A stretch of DNA of 7,788 nt from positions 1 to 7,788 of the forward strand of contig CAISKG010000473.1 in NCBI GenBank assembly GCA_903885855.1. The letters run 5' to 3'. Of this stretch, positions 1-7,434 are shown one piece after another. Within the stretch, counting starts at the first letter, position 1. Each line of letters starts with the position of its first letter. The notes below the pieces were generated by a model that was not told where the DNA came from, ran no database searches, and saw only the letters and a list, made by a program, of their open reading frames with translations. Both the position numbers and the translations under genes were made by a program. This stretch comes from an uncultured Planctomycetaceae bacterium. Its GTDB lineage: Bacteria > Planctomycetota > Planctomycetia > Pirellulales > UBA1268.

Positions 1-1974
1 CCCGTTCTCGAGCGCGATGTCCAGCGGCACGTTGGCGGAGACGCCGCCGGAGAGCGTGGCCTTGGAGAGGACGATCTTCGTCTTCCCCGTGAAGCCGCCG
101 GCGGCGGAGGCCTTCGCCACCGCCTCGGTGACGCCGTACACCACGCTCCCCAGGCGGGAGTCGTCGGAGAGGGTGATGTCGGCCGGGGCGTTGGTCTGCA
201 CGTCACCGATGAGGGTGGCCTTGGAGAGGACGATCTTCGTCTTGCCCGTGAAGCCGCCGGCCGAGTCGATGGCGTTGATCACCTCCTTGGCGAGGCTTCC
301 CTCGCCCACCTCGATGTCGGCCTCGGCGCTGGTGTAGATGCCGCCGCCGAGCGTGGCCTTCGAGAGGACGATCTTCGTCTTCCCCGTGAAGCCGCCGGCC
401 GAGTCGATGGCGTTGATCACGTCGCCGGCGACGTTGCTGCCCTCGCCGAGCGCGATCTCCGCCGGGGCGTTGGAGGTGATGTCGCCGGAGAGCGTGGCCT
501 TGGAGAGGACGATCTTCGTCTTGCCGGTGAAACCGCCGGCCGACTCGATGGCGTTGACGATGCCCACCAGCTCGCTGCCGCCCCCCACCTCGACGTCGGT
601 GGGGGCGATGGCGTAGACGCTGCCGCCGAGGGTCGCCTTGGAGAGGACGATCTTCGTCTTCCCGGTGAAGCCGCCGGCGGCGACCACCTTGGCGTCGATG
701 CGGCTGAGGATGTCGCCGTGCACGGCCGCATCCTCGTCGAGGGCGATCTCCACCGGCACGTTGGTGGAGATGCCGCCCCCGAGGGTGGCCTTGGAGAGGA
801 CGATCTTCGTGGTCCCCGTGAAGCCGCCGGCGCTCTTGATGGCCGCGGCGGCCGACTCGCTGACGCCGTTGACGATGCCGCCGCCGACCACGCCCCCCAG
901 GCCGATCTCGATGTCGGCGGGCGAGCTGGTGAGGATGCTGCCGCCGAGGGTGGCCTTGGAGAGGACGATCTTCGTCTTGCCGGTGAAGCCGCCGGCCGCG
1001 GAGAGCGTGTTGACGATGTCGCCGTCGACCGCCGCATCCTCCCCGAGCGTGAGGTCGACCGGGGCATTGGTGGCGATGCCCCCGGTGAGGGTGGCCTTGG
1101 AGAGGACGATCTTCGTCTTCCCCGTGAAGCCGCCGGCCGAGCCGATGGCGTTGATGATCTCGTCCACGCGGCTCCCGTCGCCGACGGTGATCTCGGCCGG
1201 CATCGTGGTGACGATGCCGCCGGTGAGCGTGGCCTTCGAGAGATTGATCTTCGTCATCCCCGTGAAGCCGCCGGCGGAGTCGATGGCGTTGAGGACGCCG
1301 GCGACCGAGCTCTCCTCGCCCAGGGTGATCTCGGCGGGGGCGTTTGTCTCGATCCTCCCCGACAGCGTCGCCTTGGAGAGGACGATCTTCGTCTGCCCCG
1401 TGAACCCGCCGGCCGAGTCGATGGCGTTGAGGATCGACCCGGCGGTGCTGCCCTGGTCGAGCGTGAGGTCGACCGGGGCGTTGGTGGAGATGGAGCCGGA
1501 CAGCGTGGCCTTGGAGAGGACGATCTTCGTCTTGCCGGTGAAGCCGCCGGCCGCGCTGATCGTGGTGTCGATCGTGTTGACGATGTCGTTGAGACGGCTC
1601 CCCTCGTCGAGGGTGATGTCGACGGGGGCGTTGGTCTGGATCTTCCCCGACAGCGTCGCCTTGGAGAGGACGATCTTCGTCTTCCCAGTGAAGCCGCCGG
1701 CGTCGGAGATCCGGTTCACGATGTCGTTGACGGTCGCGCCGTCGGCGAGCGTGATCTCGGCGGTGCTGTCGGTGGCGATCTTCCCGGTCAGCGTCGCCTT
1801 GGAGAGGACGATCTTCGTCTTCCCCGTGAAGCCGCCGGCCGCACCGACCGAACTGATGATGTCCTTGACGACCGCGTCGTCGGTGACGGCGATCTCGGTG
1901 GGCACGGTGGCCTGGATCGCACCCCGGAGCGTGGCCTTGGAGAGGATGATCTTCGTCTTGCCGGTGAAGCCGCC
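1..1974 (-). repeat. Fourteen tandem copies of a mostly 46-residue repeat with core GGFTGKTKIVLSKATL
   Basis: The first Gly of each core has its first base at 1974, 1836, 1698, 1548, 1410, 1272, 1134, 993, 828, 675, 537, 396, 258 and 99. Spacings are 138 bases seven times, 141 twice, and 150, 153, 159 and 165 once each, always multiples of three. After the core each unit reads about SG-x-I-x-TNAPVEITL, then an acidic turn EGS, then a helix-like stretch V-x-DIVNAIDSA that leads into the next GGFTG. Extra length always falls in or near the helix-like stretch. Variants are GGFTGQ (copy 5), GGFTGMTKIN (copy 6) and GGFTGT (copy 9). The core is conserved at DNA level, including synonymous sites. 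I do not recognise this family. The alternation of strand and turn suggests a beta-solenoid or related fibre (inference). The array runs past the left edge. Confidence 0.9.
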
Positions 1975-4900
1975 CGCATCGGTGATGCCGCCGTCGTCCC
2001 CGACGCTGGCGATGCCCATCGACGATATCGACGGCCCGCCGCCGCCGCCGGAAGCGGGCGCCGTCGTCACGATCTCGTCGATCTCGCCGCCGGTCATGTA
2101 GAGCGTGCCGCTGTTGGTGATCTTCGAGCCGCCCGAGCCGGCGTCGATCGTGCAATTCACCAGCGACAGCGTGCCGGCGTTGGAGAGGGCGTCGCCGGTG
2201 GTTCCGAAGCCGGACAGCGTCACCCCGGAGATCGCCGCGGACGAACCGGAGCCCACCTCGAGCGCCGGCCCGCCGTTGCCCTTGAGCGTCAACTCGCCGG
2301 CACCGGGGCCGGCGAAGACGATCGTCGCGGTGCTCCCGGCCACGGAGGGGAACGATTCGAGCTCGATCTCCTTCGTCTCCGTGGTGAGCCCCGAGGTGTC
2401 GAGGGCGATCGCGACCGTGCCGCCGAGGAGCGAGGCCGAGGTGACGGCGCTTTCGAGCGCCTGCTTCACCGTGGTGGTGTCGCTCGTCAGGGCGACCACG
2501 ATCGGGAAGCACAGCGCCAGCCCCGCACCGGAGGCGATCGGCCGGGCGACGAGCGACCCGCCCTCCGCGGTGAACGACCCGTTCTCGAGCGTCGGGAGCG
2601 CGCCGTCGGTGGCGGCGAACGACACGACGTCGAAGCTGTCGCCGATGGCCACCGTGGGATCGCCGAGATTCACGACGCGCACCGTGCCGCCGACCGACGC
2701 GTTGCCGGTCACGGCCACGCGGTCGTGGAAGTCGAGGCCGTCGATGTCGAGCTCGAGGACGCCGCCCGACTCCTGCGTGAACGCCCCGCTGATCGTGAGC
2801 GTGCCGATCGTCGTGCCGGCCGGCCGCACCAGGCCCCCCACGTTGAGGATCGAGGGGGCGAAGCCGGTGCCCGTGAGCAGCGCGCCGGCGCCGAGCCGCA
2901 ACTCCCCGGCGGCCAACGCTCCGGCGGCGCCCGCCATGACCGTCACGCCCGCGAGGGTCGGCGAGGCCGCGCCGAACGACACGCTGCCGCCGCCGGTCGC
3001 GCCGAGCGTGCCCACGGCGCCGCCCGAACTCCAGGAGACGAGCGTCGGTGCCTCGACGAGCGACCCAGAGCCCGTCGCACCGACGTCGAGGCTCCCCTCG
3101 ACCACCGTCTCGAGCTTGCCGAGGGTCAGCCGCCCGCCCGCCGAGGCGCGAATCGACAGCACGCCGGCATCGGGGCCGATCGTGCCCCGCAGCGTGACCA
3201 GCCCCGGCAGCTCCAGGACGCTCCCCTCTCCGTCGGCGATCCACTCCCGCGCCGTCGGGCCCGCCTCCGCGGCGCCCGCCCCGCCGAGGCTGATCCGAGC
3301 CCCGGCCGCGGCGCGGAGCGCCACCCCGTCGATGACCGCCGTGCCGGTCGTCACCAGCGACGCCCCGTCGCCGGAGGCCTCGAGCGAGGTCCCGGGCGAG
3401 GCCCGGAAGATGCCGGCGACGATCGTGTCGGAGACGAACGTCGCCGTCCCGGAGAGGAACTCGAGCGCCCCGCGGGCGCGCAGCGGGCCCACCGTCGTGT
3501 CGCCCGTGATCCGCGCCGTGGCGCCGGAGGGAATCCAGGTCAGCTCGTCGCCCCCGGCGAGCGGCACGTGTCCCAGCGACCAGTTCGCCGGATCGCCCCA
3601 GTCACCCGCACCCGTCGGCAGGAAGCGGTTGACGCCGGTCACCTCGACCGTGGCCGTTCCGGTGTTGCCCTCGTCGTCGGTGACGCGGACGGAGATGTCC
3701 ATCACGGGGCGGTCGGGGAGTTGGTAGGTGAAGGTGTTGTCGGCCGCGAGCGAGAGCACGCGGGCCCCCTGGCCGTCGCCGGGATCGATCGAGGCGCTCC
3801 ACGTCTGCCGGTCGCCGGGGTCGGTGAACGACCCGGTGACGCGCCCGATGATCGCGTCCCCCTCGCGGCGCATCTCCACCGTCGGGGCGATGCCGGACAC
3901 GATCACGACGAAGGGCAGCCCGGGGGCGAGCGAGACGTCGTCGGCCGCCCCACCGGTGCCGTAGCGCAGCGAGTCGACGCCGGCCAGCGCCGTCGTCCGA
4001 CCGTTGAGGGCGAATCCCGCGGCGGTGACCACGAACGCATCGACGGCCGGCGTGCCGACCACCTCGACGCGGTCCTCGCCGGTGCCGCCGGCGACGATGT
4101 CGGATCCGACGCCGGCGTGGATGACGTCGTCGCCCGGGCCTGCGTCGATCTGGTCGTCGCCGTCGCCCGCGTCGATGGTGTCGGCCGCGGTCGAGCCGAC
4201 GAGCACGTCGCCATCGGCGCCGCCGCGCAGTTCCACGCCGCGGCCGAGCGCCGACGCGTCGACGCTGTCGCCGCCGGCGCCGGCTTCGACGAGGATGGTG
4301 CCCGCGGCCGCGGCGAGGATCTTCTGCTCGCCGGGCGTCGAGGAATCCATGTCGATGGCGCTGGTGAGCCCGCCGCCGAGCGGCAGATCGTGGCGCAGGA
4401 AGCCGTCGGCGTCGGTCGAGAGCACGAGGGCGTCGCCGAGCTCGCTGCCAGTGAAGGTGACGTCACCGGCGGCCAGCACCACCGACACCGCCCGCGCGAC
4501 GGTGGCCGTGCCCGTCTGGGCGTGGTTGTCGGTCACCGCCACGACGACGTCCGCGAACGCGGCCCCCGGGAGGTCGAAGGCGAAGGTCCCGTCGGCGGCG
4601 AGCGCGAGTTCCCGCGGCCCGAGGCCGTCGCCGGCGTCGTAGGTGGCCGTGAAGGTCTGGCCGGCACCGGGATCGCGGAACGACCCGCTGATCCGCAGCC
4701 CGTCGCGCACGATCGTCACCTCCGGCGCCCTGTCGGGCTCGGCCACCTGGAGGCTCGTCACGTAGGCGTCGGAGGGGCCGCCGGGCAGGCCGTCGTCGTC
4801 CTGATCGAGTTCGTTGCCCGCGACGTCGAGCGCCCCGACGAGGATCCGGAACTCGTACCAGCCGACGTCGGGAAGCGGCGTGAACGGCACCCGCCACGTG

Positions 4901-7431
4901 GCGCCCGAGAGGTGCACCGGAGTCCCCACGGCGAGGGCCCCGCCGGGGCCGACGAGGGAGACGTCCTGCGACCGCAGCCGGCCCATCGTCTCGCTGAAGG
5001 TGACGTCGAGCGAGTCGAGGTACTGCCCCACCACGGTCTCGAGGGATCGCGAGACCACCCGCGCCCCGCGGGTGTCGAGCACGAAGGTCACGGTGTTCGA
5101 CACGGGCGAGACGTTGCCCGCCGGATCGATCTGCCGCACCGCGACGCTGTTGGCGCCCTCCGTCGCGGCGAAGGCGGCCTTCCAGGTGTTGCCGAGATCG
5201 GCGGAGTACTCGACCGTCGCCCCCGTCTCCAGGCCCGAGGCGGCGATCGCGCCGGTGTTCGTGATCAGATCGATCCCGCTCGCACCGCTGTCGGAGGCCA
5301 ATGCCGCCACCGGCGCGGCGGCGGCGGTGTCGAGCGTGAACTCGTAGGCCTTGTCGATGGTGGCGACGTTGCCGAGATCGTCGCTCTGCCGCACGAGGAC
5401 GGAGTTGGCGCCTTCGCGGGCCTTGAAGGAAACGGCCCAGATCTTGCCGCCGTCGGTCGAATACTGGACCGCCGTCTGCGGCTGCACGTCGAGCGGCACG
5501 ACCGCCCCGTCGCGCGTGACGCGGTCGGTGGGGCTCGCGCCGGTGTCGCTGGCGAGCGTCAGTCCTGGTGCCGGCAGCGACGAACGGATGAACACGGCGC
5601 CCATGTCGCCAGAGCCGGAGATGTTGCCGGCGAGGTCGATCTGGCGGACCAGCACGGAGGGATGACTGCCGTCGGGGATCGCGGCGCCGGAAATCCACGT
5701 CGCCCCCGCGTCGATCGAGATCGACGCCGTGGCCGTGGCCTCGACGCCGGTGAAGACGAGCGTGCCGTCCCGCGACCGTCGGTCCACCGCCGAGGTGCCG
5801 GTGTCGCTCATGAGCCGCGCTCCGGGTGTGACCGGCGCGACGGTGTCGAAGGTGAAGTCGAGTGTCACCGACGGCGAAACGTTCCCGGCGACGTCGCTCT
5901 GCCGCACCCACACGGCGTTCTTGCCCTGCACCGCGGCGAACGTCGTCTTCCAGGTGACGCCGCCGTCCGTGGAGTACGACGCGCGGGCGCCGCTCTCGAG
6001 GTCCGAGACGGCGAGCGTGCCCTTGCTCGTGACCCGGTCGGTGGCGCTCACGCCGGTGTCGCTCGCCAGCGTCACGCCGGGGGCACCGACCACGGTGTCG
6101 AGCGTGAAGGCGAACTTCGTCGCCGCCGACACGTTTCCGGCGAGGTCGCGCTGCCGCACGAGGACGTTGTTGACGCCCTCGGCGGCCGCGAACGCGTCCG
6201 ACCACGTCGCGCCGGCGTCGGCCGAGTACTCGACGAAGGCGCTCGCCTCGACCGCGCCGAGCGAGAGCGTGCCGACGTTGGTGATCTTGTCGGTGAGGCT
6301 CGTGCCGGTGTCGCTCTTCAGCGCCACCGTGGGAGCCAGCGGCAGCTTCGTGTCGAGCGTGAATTCGAGCGCCGCGGCCGCGGAGACGTTGCCTGCCGTG
6401 TCGACCTGCCGCACGAGGACGCTGTTGAGCCCCTCCACGGCCGTGAACGTCGGCACCCAGGTCACGCCCTTGGTGACGGAGTACTGCACCGTCGCCTTCG
6501 ACTCGAGATTCCCGACCACCACCGCGCCCTTGCTCGTGATCCCGTCGGTGGCGCTGGAGCCTGTATCCGTGCCGAGGGCGAGCGTCGGTGCGGCCACGGC
6601 CGTGTCGAGCGTGAACAGAATCGAGGCCGCGGCGGAAATGTTGCCGGCCAGATCGACCTGCCGCACGCGGACATCGTTGGCTCCCTCGACGGCCGTGAAC
6701 GTCCGGGACCACGTGTCGCCCCCGTCGACCGAGTACTCGGCGACCGCCCCCTTCACGAGCCCGCCGACCGCCAGCGTGCCCACGTTCGTGATCCTGTCGA
6801 TGTTGCTCGAACCGGTGTCCTTGGTGAGGGCCACGGTGGGGGCGGCGATGTCCTTCGCCACGAGGGTCAGGGTGAACTCCGCCGCCGGCGAGATGTTGCC
6901 CGCCGGGTCGATCTGGCGGACGCGCACCGTCTGCTCGCCGGGAACGGCGTTGAACGCGTCGCTCCACGTCGCGCCGCCGTCGATCGAGTAGGCGACCGCG
7001 GCCCCCGCCTCGACGCCCGACAGGGTGATCCGTCCGTCGGTGGTCACCCAGTCCGTCGCGCTGGTGCCGGTGTCGTTGATGAGCGCGGGGATCGGCGCCG
7101 CGGCCGCCGTAGTGTCGAGCGTGAAGACGATGGACGCCGCGGGCGACGGATTACCGGCGGCGTCGACCTGCCGGACCTCGACCTTGTTCGTGCCCTCGAC
7201 CGCGACGAACTGCCCGCTCCACGTCGCACCGCCGTCGATCGAGTACTCGACCGCCGCGTCGGTCTCGATGCCGGAGACGGCGAGCGCCCCCACGCTCGTG
7301 AGCAGGTCGGTCGCGCTCACGCCGGTGTCGAGCTTCAGGCTCACGCCCGGCGCGTCGGGCGAAGTCGTATCGAGCGTGAAGACGATCGACGCCGCCTGCG
7401 ACGGATTGCCCGCAGCGTCGATCTGCCGGAC
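1..7431 (-). CDS. Giant modular secreted/surface protein (adhesin-like), main part; 3' end beyond window
   Basis: An open frame of 2,477 codons runs from just after an in-frame TAG to the left edge with no other stop. Residues are counted from 7431. Ig-like repeats fill residues 1-787, a second Ig-like type 783-897, PKD-like domains 898-985 and 1178-1267, RTX nonapeptides 1070-1123, a passenger-like beta region 1268-1643, a beta-helix 1644-1793, a Gly hinge 1794-1800, and 46-residue repeats from about 1820 on. Only two Cys codons occur, as is common in exported repeat proteins. No signal peptide, anchor or secretion signal is in view because both gene ends are missing. The first in-frame ATG after the TAG is at complement(5809..5811). 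Earlier GTG codons (7344..7342, 7320..7318) sit inside an Ig repeat without a Shine-Dalgarno-like sequence, so a true start here is unlikely. This is probably the downstream part of one gene that begins to the right of the window. An extracellular structural or adhesive role is inferred from the modules. The reading frame is very secure; the function is not. Confidence 0.9.
2032..2052 (-). other. Short Ser-Gly hinge
   Basis: Seven codons encode S-G-G-G-G-G-P. They separate the beta-helix-like segment from the GGFTGKTK repeat array. It is probably a flexible hinge, and marks the border between two independently folding blocks. Confidence 0.6.
2053..2502 (-). other. Parallel beta-helix-like segment
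   Basis: It begins PIVVALTSDTTTVKQALESA and GGTVAIALDTSGL. This recalls the N-terminal cap of secreted beta-helix proteins ('sLreAi..A....dtI.l'): an amphipathic helix followed by a strand. Rungs follow, such as ATIVFAGPGAGELTLKGNGG, ALEVGSGSSAAISGVTLSGF, ALSNAGTLSLVNCTIDAG and KITNSGTLYMTGGEI. One of the protein's two cysteines is in LVNCTI; the other is in LALCFP just before this segment. Pel-type lyase residues are not recognisable, so a structural or binding role is more likely than an enzyme. Confidence 0.65.
2503..3630 (-). other. Passenger-like beta-solenoid region with autotransporter-associated strand motif
   Basis: The region opens with NRFLPTGAGDWGDPANWS and GHVPLAGGDEL, the 'W.dPaNWs.G.vP...D' entry motif that precedes beta-strand repeats in many autotransporter-like and planctomycete or verrucomicrobial secreted proteins. 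About 240 residues of Gly/Ala/Val/Thr-rich strands follow. The end (about 2860-2600) reads LNVGGLVRPAGTTIGTLTIS, GAFTQESGGVLELDIDG, DRVAVTGNASVGGTVRVVN and GDSFDVVSF. This fits the autotransporter-associated beta-strand pattern 'pG..iGtLtisG.ytq..gg.lelei.G...D.l.vtG.a.l.Gtl.v'. No translocator barrel is seen in the window. The segment predicts a long beta-solenoid. Its ligand is unknown. Confidence 0.7.
3631..3900 (-). other. PKD-like domain 2
   Basis: About 90 residues begin VSGIAPTVEMRREGD and continue with GRVTGSFTDPGDRQTWSA, IDPGDGQGARVLSLAADNTF, TYQLPD, and SVRVTDDEGNTGTATVEV. It is closer to the classical PKD pattern than the first copy (DPGDGQG, VTDDEGNTG). The shared elements SF-x-DPG, GDG-x-G, LAAD-x-TF and TGTATV show that the two domains are duplicates that now bracket the RTX motifs. 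Confidence 0.75.
4063..4224 (-). repeat. Six RTX-type calcium-binding nonapeptides
   Basis: Six consecutive 9-residue units, 162 bases with no gap, read GGADGDVLV, GSTAADTID, AGDGDDQID, AGPGDDVIH, AGVGSDIVA and GGTGEDRVE. They follow the hemolysin-type pattern GGxGxDxUx, with Asp at position 6 in all six. In this family such runs form a calcium-loaded parallel beta-roll that folds outside the cell. Units 2-5 depart from the first Gly-Gly, so calcium affinity may be lower than in classical RTX toxins (inference). Their place in mid-protein, between two PKD-like domains, differs from the usual C-terminal RTX block next to a type I secretion signal. Confidence 0.85.
4225..4476 (-). other. Beta-strand linker leading into the RTX repeats
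   Basis: About 84 residues run from VVLAAGDVTFTGSELGDALV through GGGLTSAIDMDSSTPGEQ to AGAGGDSVDASALGRGVELR. The 'GDVTFTGSELGDALVLSTDADGF' pattern echoes the segment after the RTX motifs (VEVVGTPAVDAFVVTAAGF, 4071-4015), so the calcium-binding repeats appear flanked by two related strands. No named domain is assigned. Confidence 0.55.
4477..4740 (-). other. PKD-like domain 1
   Basis: This segment of about 88 residues has the strand order of a PKD-type beta-sandwich: LRISGSFRDPGAGQTFTA, YDAGDGLGPRELALAADGTF, FDLPG, and VVVAVTDNHAQTGTATV. The 'SF.DPG ... GDG ... VTD' signature is clear, while the canonical W-D-F-G-D-G core is replaced by Y-D-A-G-D-G. It matches the second copy at 3631-3900 closely. 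PKD-like domains are extracellular spacer or binding modules, and nothing catalytic is visible here. Confidence 0.7.
4741..5085 (-). other. Single Ig-like domain of a second type, closing the Ig array
   Basis: After the last VLDT of the tandem array the sequence changes type. It has RGARVVSRSLE, then YLDSLDVTFSETMG, SQDVSLVGPGG, ATWRVPFTPLPDVGWYEF, DVAGNELDQDDDG and a final strand DAYVTSLQVA. The order 'LDSLDVTFSE ... DV.L.GP.G ... W.VPF ... G.Y.....  DVAGN.LDQD.DG' is typical of bacterial Ig-like domains found in large extracellular proteins of planctomycetes and relatives. The acidic LDQDDDG loop could bind calcium (inference). The domain is about 110 residues and occurs once in this window, between the repeat stalk and the PKD/RTX section. 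Confidence 0.7.
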
Positions 7432-7434
7432 CTA
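7432..7434 (-). other. In-frame TAG interrupting the giant gene (CAG to TAG)
   Basis: The minus strand reads ACG GTC TAG GTC CGG CAG. The equivalent place one repeat earlier (plus 7672-7689) reads ACG GTC CAG GTC CGG CAG, so a single C-to-T change explains the stop. No frame change accompanies it: Ig-like sequence continues in the same register on both sides. The possibilities are a nonsense mutation (recent pseudogenisation), a sequencing or assembly error in near-identical repeats, or readthrough. The sequence alone cannot separate them. Confidence 0.9.

Noticed and set aside
1..1974. Each repeat core matches the Walker A pattern [AG]-x(4)-G-K-[ST] (A-G-G-F-T-G-K-T), as if the protein had a dozen nucleotide-binding P-loops.
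   Set aside because: The pattern sits in a short beta-rich tandem repeat of an exported-type protein, with no Walker B or NTPase fold around it. Copies with Q, M or T in place of the Lys occur without other change. It is a chance pattern match.
1..1974. Regularly spaced, near-identical short DNA segments that could suggest a CRISPR array or a noncoding satellite.
   Set aside because: The period is about 138 bases, all spacing changes are multiples of three, and the units translate into one conserved peptide. It is a coding repeat.
203..3244. A 1,013-codon open frame on the minus strand in another register.
   Set aside because: Its translation is extremely Arg/His/Gly-rich with no domain pattern, and it overlaps the domain-bearing frame throughout. 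It is a GC-rich shadow. The same holds for the minus-strand frames at 4463-6967, 417-1067, 3903-4466 and 7151-7729.
638..3727. Long plus-strand open frames (638-2101, 2105-3727, also 5729-6991 and 4004-5665).
   Set aside because: They are antisense to the clean repeat protein. Their repeats (MERTIFV, FPVKPPA) are just the complement of the 46-residue repeat core, and codon composition and domain evidence favour the minus strand.
4063..4224. A classical RTX toxin or lipase.
   Set aside because: Only six nonapeptides are present, in mid-protein. No catalytic domain, acylation region or C-terminal secretion signal is visible in the window.
7318..7344. In-frame GTG codons shortly after the TAG as a real start of a separate downstream gene.
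   Set aside because: Both lie inside a conserved Ig-like strand, no Shine-Dalgarno-like sequence precedes them, and no signal peptide follows. The codons are ordinary Val positions conserved in the other repeats.
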